The notes under the pieces: model-generated
The model's database searches: none
Seen by the model: the letters and a program-made list of their open reading frames with translations, nothing else
What the model was told of the DNA's origin: nothing
DNA from: Sinorhizobium sp. A49
GTDB taxonomy: Bacteria; Pseudomonadota; Alphaproteobacteria; Rhizobiales; Rhizobiaceae
Assembly: GCF_002002725.1 (NCBI RefSeq)
Contig: NZ_MUNW01000057.1
Coordinates: forward strand, 1 to 55,145
Reading direction: 5' to 3'
Length of the DNA stretch: 55,145 nt
Part shown: positions 42,191 through 50,935 of the stretch, piece by piece
Layout: each line of letters opens with the position of its first letter
How positions within the stretch are numbered: the stretch's first letter is position 1
Made by a program: the position numbers and the translations under genes

Positions 42191-43670
42191 AACCATCACG
42201 CTTGATGGACCGGCAGACTGGGCCGAGATCGCCGCCGTCGCAAACGGCGCCCGGCTGGCGCTTTCGACGGCCGCCCGCGAACGCATCGTCAAGGCCCGCG
42301 CCGTGGTCGAGGCACTGGTCGATCGTGGCATCCGTGGCTACGGCATCAACACCGGCGTCGGCGCGCTTTGCGACGTCATCATCGACAGGGAAAACCAGCA
42401 GGCTCTGTCGCGAAACATCATCCTCAGCCATGCCTGCGGCGTCGGCGAGCCGCTCGGGCGGGCCGAGGCACGGGCGGTGATGGCCGCCCAGATCGCCAAT
42501 TTCGCCCACGGCTACTCCGGCGTCCGTATCGAGACGGTCGAGGCGCTGCTGGCCCTGCTCAATGCCGGCCTCATCCCCAACATCCCATCGCGCGGCTCCG
42601 TCGGCTACCTCAGCCATGCGGCGTCGATCGGCCTCGTGTTGATCGGCCATGGCTCGGTGAACGACGGCAAGGAGATCCTTGGTGGCGCCGAAGCGCTGCG
42701 GCGGCTTGGGCTCCAGCCCTTGGCCCTGCAGGCCAAGGAAGGCTTGAGCCTCGTCAACGGCACGCCCTGCGCCACGGGTCTCGCCGCGCTGGCGCTGTCG
42801 CGCACGCAAAAACTCTTCGCCTGGGCCGATGCGGCGGCGGCACTGACCTATGAAAACCTCGGCAGCCAGGCCAATGCGTTTGCCGCCGGGCCGCTGGCGC
42901 TGCGCCATTCTCCCGGGTTGCAGGCGGTCGGCGAGACGCTGCGCGATTTCCTGGCGGATAGCCCGATGCTGGCCGCAAGCGCCGGTACGCGCACGCAGGA
43001 TCCCTTGAGCCTGCGCGCCGTTCCGCATGTGCATGGTGCGGCCCGCGACACGCTTGACCATGTGGCCGAGGTGGTGAACCGGGAGCTGGCGAGCCTCACC
43101 GACAACCCGGCCGTCTCCGGCACGCCCGAAGCGCCGGAGGTCCACTCGCAGGCCCATGCGGTCGGAGCCGCCCTCGGCCTTGCGATGGACAGCCTTGCGG
43201 TTGCCGTCGCCGAAGTCGCGGCCATATCCGAGCGCCGCATCGACCGGCTTGTAAATCCGCTTGTCAGCGGCCTGCCTGCCTTTCTCGCCGGCGACAGCGG
43301 TGTGTCCTCCGGCTACATGATCGCCCAGTACACGGCGGCGGCACTTGCCGCGGAAAACCGTCGGCTGGCAGCACCGGCAAGCCTCGATGGCGGCATTACT
43401 TCGGCGCTGCAAGAGGATATCCTGACGCATGCCACGCCCGCCGCCTGGAAGGCGCTTGAGATCGTCGGCAACCTCGAGCGCATTCTGGCGATCGAGCTCC
43501 TCGCAGCAGCGCAGGCCTATGACCTGCAGCCACGCGGCGTGGGCAAGGCGCAACGCACCGGCGCACTTTATGAGCGCATCCGCACCGCCGTTCCCCACTA
43601 TGCCGACGACAGACCGATGAACGAGGATTTCGACCGCATGCGGCGCGTCATTCAGGAAGGTACGCCATGA
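42183..43670 (+). CDS. Histidine-ammonia-lyase-fold protein lacking the MIO triad
   Basis: The 495-residue protein has the full HAL/PAL fold (YGINTGVG, ANFAHGYSG, TDNPAV, VHSQAHAVG). Canonical HutH has SVGASGDLAP, whose Ala-Ser-Gly (142-144 in Pseudomonas putida) cyclises to MIO. Here the sequence is SVGYLSHAAS, giving Tyr142-Leu143-Ser144. Tyr53 and His83 are kept at the same numbers, and Asn192, Gln272, Arg278 and Glu411 match Asn195, Gln277, Arg283 and Glu414. The equivalent of Tyr280 is Leu275. The protein is thus not expected to act as a normal histidine ammonia-lyase. Ergothionase is a known MIO-less relative that eliminates trimethylamine. With the co-transcribed betaine-type transporter, a quaternary-amine lyase (hercynine or ergothioneine) is my preferred inference; a non-catalytic role is the alternative. 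Often annotated hutH or hutH2. Confidence 0.88.
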   Translation: MTETITLDGPADWAEIAAVANGARLALSTAARERIVKARAVVEALVDRGIRGYGINTGVGALCDVIIDRENQQALSRNIILSHACGVGEPLGRAEARAVMAAQIANFAHGYSGVRIETVEALLALLNAGLIPNIPSRGSVGYLSHAASIGLVLIGHGSVNDGKEILGGAEALRRLGLQPLALQAKEGLSLVNGTPCATGLAALALSRTQKLFAWADAAAALTYENLGSQANAFAAGPLALRHSPGLQAVGETLRDFLADSPMLAASAGTRTQDPLSLRAVPHVHGAARDTLDHVAEVVNRELASLTDNPAVSGTPEAPEVHSQAHAVGAALGLAMDSLAVAVAEVAAISERRIDRLVNPLVSGLPAFLAGDSGVSSGYMIAQYTAAALAAENRRLAAPASLDGGITSALQEDILTHATPAAWKALEIVGNLERILAIELLAAAQAYDLQPRGVGKAQRTGALYERIRTAVPHYADDRPMNEDFDRMRRVIQEGTP

Positions 43671-44251
43671 AGCTCCTGCCCGCCTCCGGCCACAAGCGCA
43701 TGCCCTGGAAAAATGGCGGCGGCGAAACCATCGAGATCGCGGTCTTTCCGCAGAGCGCATCGCTTTCGGACTTCGACTGGCGGGTGAGCATGGCGATCGT
43801 TGCCAGCGACGGCCCCTTCTCCGCCTTTCCCGGCATCGACCGCACGCTGTCGATCCTCGAAGGCAACGGCATGACGCTTCTGATCGACGGCCGAGACCCC
43901 GCGCGATTGACGCAGGCGGACGCACCGCTCGCCTTCCCCGCCGACGTCGCCACCTCCGCCAATCTGATCGATGGCACGATCGTCGACCTCAATGTCATGA
44001 CCCGCCGGGGCAAGCTCACGCATCTCGTGCGCAGGCTGGACGTCGAGCGCGAAGGCACGCTCACCAGCAAGGCTGCCACCGCCCTGATCTTCTGCCATCG
44101 CGGAGCCGTGACGCTGGATGGCAACGGCCAGACGCTTGCGCTTTCGGCCGGTGATGCCGTGCTGGCCTCCGGGCCGGTTGCAACAGCGTTGAAAACGCCG
44201 GCACGGTGCGAGCTGCTTCTCATCGAAATCGACGTAGCGCAGGGCGCCTGA
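43667..44251 (+). CDS. hutD: HutD family protein
   Basis: The 194-residue protein has the HutD signature PWKNGGGETIEIAVFP and a bicupin-like pattern throughout. HutD is widespread in hut operons; its biochemical role is unsettled, with a proposed role in limiting excessive hut activity. It overlaps the lyase-like gene by ATGA and closes the hut operon, converging with an acetyltransferase gene 33 bp away. Confidence 0.93.
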   Translation: MKLLPASGHKRMPWKNGGGETIEIAVFPQSASLSDFDWRVSMAIVASDGPFSAFPGIDRTLSILEGNGMTLLIDGRDPARLTQADAPLAFPADVATSANLIDGTIVDLNVMTRRGKLTHLVRRLDVEREGTLTSKAATALIFCHRGAVTLDGNGQTLALSAGDAVLASGPVATALKTPARCELLLIEIDVAQGA

Positions 44252-44284
44252 CGCCCGGAAGATCACCGGTGGTCGGTGTCCGGA

Positions 44285-44725
44285 TCAGGACCGCCGCAGG
44301 TGCAGAAGCGGATAGGGCCTGCCGTCGTCATCCACCGGCGAGCGGCCCGTCGTTTCAAACCCCAGACGGGCGTAGAAGCCGGCACCCGAAGCATTCTGCT
44401 CGTTGACATCGACCGTCAGCACCGGATGGAGCGCGGCTGCATGCTCGACCAGCGCGCGGCCGACGCCGCCGCCGCGTGCATCCGCATGGACGAAAAGCGC
44501 GTCGATTTGCGCCCCGGTCATGCCCATGAGGCCAAGGGCGATACCCCCGACATCGGCAGCAATCCAGAGTTCAGCTTGCGGCAAATATTGGGTGGCAACC
44601 ATCTCTTCGATGGCTGCGAAATCCTCGACCGTGAGAAAGTCATGGGTCGCCATGACGGCGCTGCGCCAGATATCGAGCGTGCGCGGAAAATCGGACGGGC
44701 GGGAAGAACGGATGGAAATCGTCAT
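44285..44725 (-). CDS. GNAT family N-acetyltransferase (YjaB-like)
   Basis: The 146-residue protein starts at ATG 44725. The acetyl-CoA site is visible in ARGGGVGRALVEHA, with the usual C-terminal NEQNASGAGFYARLGF segment. Upstream in-frame sequence to 44947 is Arg/His-rich and not family-like, so the shorter start is preferred. The substrate is unknown. It converges with hutD and is not obviously linked to histidine use. Confidence 0.88.
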   Translation of the reverse strand: MTISIRSSRPSDFPRTLDIWRSAVMATHDFLTVEDFAAIEEMVATQYLPQAELWIAADVGGIALGLMGMTGAQIDALFVHADARGGGVGRALVEHAAALHPVLTVDVNEQNASGAGFYARLGFETTGRSPVDDDGRPYPLLHLRRS

Positions 44726-44975
44726 CTGAAAAATCACTGTAGAAACGGCTGTTCGCATCCGTGAGTCACCAACAGAAGTGACCCTTCTGACCAATGTCAC
44801 GGGATGTAACAGCAATGGCAGGCGATAGCGCCGACGCTGAAAACGGGCGCGATGGCTCGCCACAATAGCCACGAACGCGACTTCTTCAAGCGGTGATCTC
44901 GCGTGCCGCAACAAGGACCGGTGCCGGTGCCAACGCGCGCACTCCATCCTGCCGGCCGGCAGCAGTTGACGGGCG

Positions 44976-45431
44976 CTATTTTTCGTCGCCCGAGGTGATC
45001 TGGTTCTGCTGCGCCACGATCGCCTCCGTCTGGACCTTGGTGTTCTGGCCGATGGCGATCATCCAGCGCTCGCCCTCCTTCACCAGGACATAAAGCGGGC
45101 TGCCCTCCGCTTCGCCCGGGATCGGCGATCCATCGTCGAACACCGGGCGCTGGCGCACATTGACGGCGGCCACATCGGGCCGAAGGAAGGTGATATGCTC
45201 CGCTTCGTAGCGGGCATACTGGTTGCCGAGCGCCGGCGTCAGTACCTTGCGGGTAAACGCTGAGATTTCGTCGCGGCCGGTCAGCCGCCGCCCGAAGGCG
45301 GTCACCCAAACGGCATCGGGCATGAAGTGCCGCAAGAAATCCTCCGGCGATCGCTCGTTCTGCGCCTTCTCGACATCGGCGATCAATTGCCTGATCCGCT
45401 CGCCCTCGATCTCATCCCGTGTCTTCGTCAT
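44976..45431 (-). CDS. SgcJ/EcaC-type NTF2-like (SnoaL fold) protein
   Basis: The 151-residue protein starts at ATG 45431. The pattern RIRQLIADVEKAQNERSPE, then FMPDAVWVTAFGRRLTGRDE, is typical of the SgcJ/EcaC NTF2-like family. Members bind small hydrophobic ligands or act as minor isomerases or oxidoreductases; no function can be assigned here. It stands alone, divergent from a TonB-like gene. Confidence 0.85.
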   Translation of the reverse strand: MTKTRDEIEGERIRQLIADVEKAQNERSPEDFLRHFMPDAVWVTAFGRRLTGRDEISAFTRKVLTPALGNQYARYEAEHITFLRPDVAAVNVRQRPVFDDGSPIPGEAEGSPLYVLVKEGERWMIAIGQNTKVQTEAIVAQQNQITSGDEK

Positions 45432-45602
45432 GGCCTCGCTCCCCGTCAGACGCATGGTCAATGCTTAGCAACATGCAACGACATCGCAAAGCTGCAAGGC
45501 GACCTGACCTCGCACGGAAAGATTGTCGGCGGAAAAGTCGAAATCCGGCCTCGCATCGGCAAGCAAAAGCTGCTTCAAGCGCCCGGTCCACCATTACCAG
45601 CC

Positions 45603-45977
45603 ATGTCCGGGCAGACCGTGAAAATTCTTCTTCACCTTCTCTGCATCCTCTCGCTCTCGACCATCCCTGTCATGACCGGCACGCTCTCCCCGGCGCACGC
45701 CACCTCGTCGAAGGCGAGCGATCACCAGGCCGAGAAAAAACGCGGCAAGCGCAACGCCCCGGTGGTCGAGGTGCGCTTCGTCCTCAACAGAAAGGGTGAC
45801 CTGCTGTCGGTGGCCGTGCACCGGTCGTCCGGGAACAGAAAAGTCGACGCCGAGGCCATATCGGCCATCAAAAGGGCGGCCCCGTTCCCAAAGGCTCCGC
45901 CCGGCAGCCCTGCCAAAAGGGAAATGCGGATCAAGATGACCGCGCACTCGGATACGGCTGGCCGGTTCGGCAAGTAG
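45603..45977 (+). CDS. Short secreted protein with TonB C-terminal domain
   Basis: The 124-residue protein has a hydrophobic N-terminus (LLHLLCILSLSTIPVM) followed by a basic linker and a TonB C-terminal-like domain (VEVRFVLNRKGDLLSVAVH, then APFPKAPP). It lacks the long Pro-rich spacer of true TonB. It could couple a small ExbBD-type system or bind peptidoglycan. No ExbB/ExbD or receptor gene is nearby. ATG 45603 is chosen because the signal-like helix starts there. Confidence 0.78.
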   Translation: MSGQTVKILLHLLCILSLSTIPVMTGTLSPAHATSSKASDHQAEKKRGKRNAPVVEVRFVLNRKGDLLSVAVHRSSGNRKVDAEAISAIKRAAPFPKAPPGSPAKREMRIKMTAHSDTAGRFGK

Positions 45978-46225
45978 TGCTCGTCGCACTGAGGTGCGCT
46001 ACCGCTTGACGCATGCGACCGGCACCGGGAGATAGCGTCGAAGTCCGGCAAATCTGAGCGTTCTCGACGCTCCTCGCCATGATCGGCACCGACTTTATCC
46101 GTTCATAAATCGCTAACCATACGGCGTGTTACCCGGGGAACAGCTTAATTGGCGCCACACGATAGTCTCCATGCCACGGTTTGACAGTCTCTCAACAGCA
46201 AACACAAGGCTTGGAGGATACGGAC

Positions 46226-46384
46226 ATGATCAAGACCGGTTTCGGCGTTTCCATCACCGTTCTGGCCTTCTCCCTGGCAGTGATCGCCTTCATGAATGTG
46301 GCCCTGTCCCAATATAGGGCGGCAGAAATTGCCGACATCACCCTGCCCGACCACAGCACGATCACTTCGTCCATCCATCGCTAA
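46226..46384 (+). CDS. 52-residue single-pass membrane protein
   Basis: A strong ribosome binding site (GGAGGATAC) stands 8 nt before ATG 46226. The protein has one hydrophobic helix at about residues 7-28 and a short polar tail ending SSIHR. No family is recognised. It stands alone and is followed by a hairpin at 46451. The good start signal and helix argue that it is real. Confidence 0.6.
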   Translation: MIKTGFGVSITVLAFSLAVIAFMNVALSQYRAAEIADITLPDHSTITSSIHR

Positions 46385-46450
46385 GGCGCGCCGTCTCGAT
46401 TTCCACCGGGCAGGAAACGGGTGGGTTGCCCGACACTAAGGGGCAAGAAT

Positions 46451-46470
46451 GCTCCATCAAGCGATGGAGC
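46451..46470. terminator. Small perfect hairpin after the 52-residue membrane protein gene
   Basis: gctccatc (46451-46458) and gatggagc (46463-46470) pair around aagc. There is no T tract. It may end the short upstream gene. Confidence 0.4.
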
Positions 46471-46595
46471 CAGCCATGATGTCCCTGCTCGCCCTCCACA
46501 CATTGGCAGCCGCACGAGGCGACGGTCTTCGCCCCGAACTCCTCGCCGCTATCGCCCAAAAAGACCTGATGTCCGCGGCCGGCAGGGACGGCGTT

Positions 46596-46835
46596 TCACT
46601 TCACGCAGGCATTGAGCGCCTTGATGGCCTCATCGGCTCCCGCGAGATCGACCCTGGTTTGTGTCACGCCGGCCGATTGAAGCGCCCGTTCAGCGCTCAA
46701 CGCTAACGCCGATTGCAACGTCTCCCTGTCAGCGCCGACATGAACTGTCAGGAGATATGGCGTGCGGATATCGACCTTGTGCACCGGAACCGCCGTGCCG
46801 TCGATCCGCAAGACCAGTCTGACGCTTTTCTCCAG
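46596..46835 (-). pseudogene. Possible remnant of a small hypothetical gene
   Basis: The minus-strand frame ending at 46596 has protein-like composition for about 80 codons (LRIDGTAVPVHKVDIRTPYL, ending AIKALNACVK). There is no credible start with a ribosome binding site. The more plausible N-terminus (MAITVPMF) lies in a different frame just upstream, suggesting a frameshift. No family is recognised. A plus-strand frame (46449-46706) overlaps it and cannot be ruled out. Confidence 0.3.
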
Positions 46836-47121
46836 ATCTCCTCGATAGCCGCACTCTTGGCAGCACGGCGACTGGTGAACATAGGCACGGTGATCGCCAT
46901 GATCGCGTCTTGACCGTTGCGTTGTCGGTCGGCGCTGTTCTCCTGCGTCAGGCAGAGTTGGCCGATTTCCCTGAAGCTTGAACGGCCGGTACCCTGGCGG
47001 AGAAACCTCCCCTTCCCATTGTCGACACGAACAAAGCCTTCCCATGACAAGGCTTTGCTGCTTGGATGGACCGCACCGACCGCCTCATGGCCGATCCCCA
47101 CCCATTGCCGGAAAGTCTCCA

Positions 47122-48183
47122 ATGTCGAGCGATCATTCCCACCTCTGGCCCGGCGTTCCGCTTGCGCTGGGCTCCGCCGTACTCTTTGGCGCCTCGACGC
47201 CGCTTTCGAAGCTTCTGCTCGGCACCATCGATCCCTGGCTGCTCGCAGGCATGCTTTATCTCGGCGCCGGGATCGGTCTGGCGATCGTGCACCGCGCCCG
47301 CGCGCTGGTCGGACTCGATGGCGTCGAAGCGCCGCTGGCGCGCGCCGATATTCCTTGGCTGATCGCCGTCATCCTGTTCGGCGGTGTGCTCGGCCCGCTT
47401 CTCCTGATGTTCGGCCTTTCCCAGACCACCGCCGCCTCCGGCTCGCTGCTCCTCAACCTAGAGGGCCTGGCGACGATGGCGATTGCCTGGCTGGTGTTTC
47501 GCGAGAATGTCGATCACCGCTTGCTGCTGGGCGCGGCAGCCATCTTGTGCGGTGCGGTGCTTTTGTCATGGAATGGTGCGGGGCTGAGCCTCGATCGCGG
47601 CAGCCTGCTGATCGCGGGCGCCTGCCTTGCCTGGGGCATCGACAACAATCTGACGCGAAAACTTTCCTCGGCCGATCCCGTCCAGATCGCCATGATCAAG
47701 GGTCTGGCCGCCGGCGCCACCAACCTCGCGCTTGCCCTGTCGCTCGGCGCTTCGCTGCCGTCCCTCGGCCTCACGGCTGCCGCCGCCCTCGTCGGCTTCC
47801 TCGGCGTCGGCATCAGCCTCGTCTTTTTCATGCTCGGCCTGCGCCATCTCGGCACCGCACGCACCGGCGCCTACTTCTCCCTCGCCCCCTTCATCGGCGC
47901 TCTGCTCTCGATCGCCCTCTTCCGCGACGCCATCACCCTGCAATTCCTCTCAGCCGGCCTGCTTATGGCCTTCGGCCTGTGGCTGCACCTGGCAGAGCGG
48001 CACGACCACGAACACAGCCACGAGGCGCTGGAGCACGACCACGCCCATATCCACGACGAACATCACACCCACAGCCACGACGGCTCGGTCACCGAACCAC
48101 ATTCCCACTGGCACCGGCACGAGCCGATGCGCCACAAGCACCCGCATTATCCGGACCTGCACCATCGGCATAGCCATGGGTGA
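47122..48183 (+). CDS. DMT/EamA family transporter with His-rich C-terminal tail
   Basis: The 353-residue protein has ten predicted helices in two EamA repeats (first GSAVLFGASTPLSKLLLG). The cytoplasmic tail from about residue 300 alternates His with Asp, Glu and Ser and carries more than 20 histidines, which suggests metal binding. DMT proteins export metabolites or import small solutes. The tail suggests metal-regulated transport, but substrate is unknown. ATG 47122 has GGAAAG upstream. Confidence 0.9.
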   Translation: MSSDHSHLWPGVPLALGSAVLFGASTPLSKLLLGTIDPWLLAGMLYLGAGIGLAIVHRARALVGLDGVEAPLARADIPWLIAVILFGGVLGPLLLMFGLSQTTAASGSLLLNLEGLATMAIAWLVFRENVDHRLLLGAAAILCGAVLLSWNGAGLSLDRGSLLIAGACLAWGIDNNLTRKLSSADPVQIAMIKGLAAGATNLALALSLGASLPSLGLTAAAALVGFLGVGISLVFFMLGLRHLGTARTGAYFSLAPFIGALLSIALFRDAITLQFLSAGLLMAFGLWLHLAERHDHEHSHEALEHDHAHIHDEHHTHSHDGSVTEPHSHWHRHEPMRHKHPHYPDLHHRHSHG

Positions 48184-48559
48184 GACTGCCTGACGGCGAA
48201 GTTGACCACGCACTTTTTGACGTCGCCTGCTCTTCCTCACGCTCATATTCACGGGCGTTTCCGACCGGCGCGAACTGCTGGACAAACTGCGCACGAGGAT
48301 GAAACCGGGAGCGGCCAACATCGTCTTCGATCGCACGATCGCTGCCAGCGGCTACGAGGCGACGGCCATGATGCGGATAGTCTGGAGTGGGAAGCTGAAG
48401 GCGGGTGTCTCGATGGCTGAAGTTGCCGAAAAAGAAATGCGCCTGGCCGGCGTCCAGCGACCCATAGAACCTGCCGAAATGGGGCACGCATTAGAGGTCT
48501 TCCGCTTCGCTGATTTTGCTGGTTGGATAATCAGAAATTGAGTCGCACGCGGAGGCACC
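48184..48559. other. Gap with a weak 80-codon frame
   Basis: A plus-strand frame (48299-48541) encodes 80 residues with plausible composition but no recognised family and no good ribosome binding site. Upstream codons in the same frame look protein-like too, so this may be the decayed end of a longer gene. Confidence 0.4.
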
Positions 48560-49408
48560 ATGTATAGGAAGTACCAAGGTCTTTGGTGGGCGATTTCGTT
48601 CATGGCGATAGTTCTGATCGCCTGGACAGCCTTGGGTCTTTATCTCCTTATTGAAACAGCCGCCTGCAATGTCGCAACGGGCCCAGAAGAGCCCATCTTG
48701 CATGGTGTGTTGCCGTGCGTCACTCCCAACGAGATGGGCGATATTCTTGCGGGCTTTTTTGCTCCTGCAGCATTTTTTGTTTTGACCGGAGCGGTCTTCC
48801 TGCAGAGTTTGGAGCTCAAGGCGCAGCGCGACGAACTAGCCGAAACAAGGACTGTGTTTCTTGAGCAAAATAAGCTCATAGAGACCCAAACGCGGGCAGC
48901 ACAGGCCAGCGCCAATCTGTTTGAAGTTCAGAACTCAATCCTAAAGCTTCAGGAAGAGAGAATGGCCGCGAAAGCACTAGATGAAGAGTGCAATGAGGCC
49001 CTGGAACAGTTGGCGCACCACTTGCGGAACGAGCTGGACGGCACGAATTGGCAGGCCGGCAAAGCTCACGGAAACTATATGGGCTTCAGGGTCAACTTTA
49101 CCGGTGAGGAAGAGACGATCGCCTTCCTGCGCGGATTTTACAATTTGGTGTCCGCTGACCACGTTGGACGCGGGTTATCGCCGCCGTATCTTGTTGGAAC
49201 AACCTTTGAACCGGCCGTGCGACGTGCCCACGTACTCGCAACGCGGGTGCTGACCCTTTCGGCCATGTGCGGCATTGATCGTCAGGCGCTAGTCGAAACC
49301 ATGCGCGTCAAAGAGCTGGCTGACCTCTTTGCGGATCGCATTAACAATCTGTTCGCGGAGCAGCTTTCCCGTCGCGGAGACCAAAGTGAAAATTCTAAAA
49401 GCGGGTGA
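48560..49408 (+). CDS. Orphan protein with two membrane helices and a coiled coil
   Basis: The 282-residue protein has helices at about residues 10-32 and 60-83, followed by a coiled coil at about 85-150 rich in Gln, Glu and Leu. A soluble domain of about 130 residues with no recognised family completes it. GGAGG lies 12 nt before the start. Its GC content and codon use look lower than its neighbours. It lies beside a tRNA-Met with an imperfect duplication between them. These features fit an acquired gene. The helix-coil-domain layout occurs in several unrelated phage-defence and phage proteins, but nothing specific supports that here. Confidence 0.7.
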   Translation: MYRKYQGLWWAISFMAIVLIAWTALGLYLLIETAACNVATGPEEPILHGVLPCVTPNEMGDILAGFFAPAAFFVLTGAVFLQSLELKAQRDELAETRTVFLEQNKLIETQTRAAQASANLFEVQNSILKLQEERMAAKALDEECNEALEQLAHHLRNELDGTNWQAGKAHGNYMGFRVNFTGEEETIAFLRGFYNLVSADHVGRGLSPPYLVGTTFEPAVRRAHVLATRVLTLSAMCGIDRQALVETMRVKELADLFADRINNLFAEQLSRRGDQSENSKSG

Positions 49409-49512
49409 CAAAAAATCAAAACGGCGCGTCACGCAACACCGGGAATTAATCAACGAAGACTTTAAAAAGGCGGGGACAATAAATCAAACGCCCGTCACGC
49501 AAAAACGACTTT
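49400..49512. repeat. Imperfect tandem duplication between the orphan gene and tRNA-Met
   Basis: Unit A (49400-49469) and unit B (49470-49512) share the series gcggg-gaca, aaatcaaa, cgtcacgcaa and actttnaaaaa in the same order. Unit A begins within the last codons of the orphan gene. Unit B ends at the tRNA 3' flank. It may be a recombination or integration scar. Confidence 0.5.
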
Positions 49513-49518
49513 GAAAAA

Positions 49519-49595
49519 TGGTAGCGGAGGAGGGATTCGAACCCCCGACACAAGGATTATGATTCCTCTGCTCTAACCTACTGAGCTACTCCGCC
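49519..49595 (-). tRNA. tRNA-Met (anticodon CAT)
   Basis: Read on the minus strand, the 77-nt cloverleaf has acceptor arms GGCGGAG and CTCCGCT and D-arm AGCTCAGTAGGTTAGAGC. The anticodon loop is ATCATAA, giving CAT, the T-arm contains GGTTCGAATCC, and CCA is encoded. The acceptor starts with a G-U pair, as in elongator rather than initiator tRNA. A CAT anticodon could also mark lysidine-modified tRNA-Ile, but the body looks like elongator Met. Confidence 0.93.
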
Positions 49596-49729
49596 GGGTA
49601 CCGCGTCAGGGCTTCGAAGGTGAAGCCGTCTTGACTGGACGGGCGGCTTATAAGGCCCGGTTCTGCCTAGTGTCAACCCAAGGCGCGGGGAAAATGTGAA
49701 GTTTTCCCGCGCGATCGGAAATGATGGCC

Positions 49730-50935
49730 TCAAGCCGCCGCAGGGGCTGCCAGAAGCACCTTCAATGCGGCTTCGGCGCTAGCTTCGCGCTCGGATTTGC
49801 GGATGAAGCCGCCGCCATAGACGCGGGCGTCTTCGCCGATGCCGGAATAGAGCGCGCAGGCCTGGCCCGGCGCAATCCCGGCTTCGCCTTCGGCAAGCTC
49901 GACATAGAGACCCTCGGCGTCACGCTTCAGGATCGCGGGTGCCGGCTGGCGGGTGGAGCGGACCTTGGCGAAACAGTCGAAGCCTGTCAGCGCCACGTCT
50001 TCGAGATCCTCGTCGCCCAGCCAGTTAACGTCACGCAGATAGACGCGGCGCGTTTCCAGCGCTTCCTTGGGGCCGACGATGACGCGGCGCGAGCGGGCGT
50101 CGAGGTAGACGACATAGAGCGGCTCGCCGGTGGCGATGCCGATGCCGCGACGCTGACCGATCGTGTAGTGCAGAATGCCGTCATGGGTACCGAGCACGCG
50201 ACCGTCGAGATGCACGATCTCCCCGGCAAGGGCTGCATTCGGCTTCAGCTTCGTAACGATGTCGCTGTACTTGCCCTGCGGCACGAAACAGATGTCCTGG
50301 CTGTCGGCCTTCTGGGCGACGACAAGGCCCATCTCTTCGGCCAGCACCCGCGTTTCGGCCTTCGACAGATGGCCGAGCGGGAAGCGCAGATAGTCGATCT
50401 GCTCCTGGGTGGTCGCAAAGAGGAAATAGCTCTGGTCGCGGTCGGCATCGGTCGGGCGATAGAGCGCCCGCTGGCCGGCATAGCGCGGGTTCGGGCTCGG
50501 GCGCGAGCGGATGTAGTGGCCGGTCGCCAGCGCGTCGGCACCGAGCTCCTTGGCGGTCGCAAGAAGATCGGCGAACTTGACCGTCTGGTTGCAGGCAACG
50601 CAGGGGATCGGCGTTTCGCCGGCGACATAGCTTTCGGCAAACGGGTTGATCACGGTTTCGCGGAAGCGCGCTTCGTAATCGAGCACATAATGCGGAATAC
50701 CGAGCGTTTCGCAGACGCGGCGCGCATCGTCGATATCCTGGCCGGCGCAGCAGGAGCCGGCGCGGTGCACGGCTGCACCATGATCGTAGAGCTGCAGCGT
50801 GATCCCGAGAACGTCGTAACCCTCGCGTTTGAGCAGACCGGCGACGACAGAGGAGTCGACGCCGCCGGACATGGCGACGACGACACGCGTATCTTCGGGC
50901 TTGCGGTCAAAATCGAGAGTATTCACGGGATCCAT
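49730..50935 (-). CDS. mnmA: tRNA-specific 2-thiouridylase MnmA (TrmU)
   Basis: The 401-residue enzyme starts at ATG 50935 (GAAGG upstream). It has the PP-loop SGGVDSSV, the catalytic Cys in PCVACNQ and the second Cys in [12 protein letters not shown]. It makes 2-thiouridine at the wobble position of tRNA-Lys, -Glu and -Gln, with sulfur delivered by the IscS pathway. Length fits bacterial MnmA with a short N-terminal extension. It is a conserved housekeeping gene. An 80-codon frame overlapping its start upstream (50907-51149) is doubtful. Confidence 0.96.
   Translation of the reverse strand: MDPVNTLDFDRKPEDTRVVVAMSGGVDSSVVAGLLKREGYDVLGITLQLYDHGAAVHRAGSCCAGQDIDDARRVCETLGIPHYVLDYEARFRETVINPFAESYVAGETPIPCVACNQTVKFADLLATAKELGADALATGHYIRSRPSPNPRYAGQRALYRPTDADRDQSYFLFATTQEQIDYLRFPLGHLSKAETRVLAEEMGLVVAQKADSQDICFVPQGKYSDIVTKLKPNAALAGEIVHLDGRVLGTHDGILHYTIGQRRGIGIATGEPLYVVYLDARSRRVIVGPKEALETRRVYLRDVNWLGDEDLEDVALTGFDCFAKVRSTRQPAPAILKRDAEGLYVELAEGEAGIAPGQACALYSGIGEDARVYGGGFIRKSEREASAEAALKVLLAAPAAA

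Noticed and set aside
42183-43670. Routine annotation as an ordinary histidine ammonia-lyase
   Set aside because: The Ala-Ser-Gly triad that forms the catalytic MIO group is missing, so the standard function should not be transferred.
42021-43925. 634-codon minus-strand frame over the lyase-like gene and hutD
   Set aside because: No domains. The opposite strand carries the HAL-fold protein and HutD with coupled start/stop overlaps.
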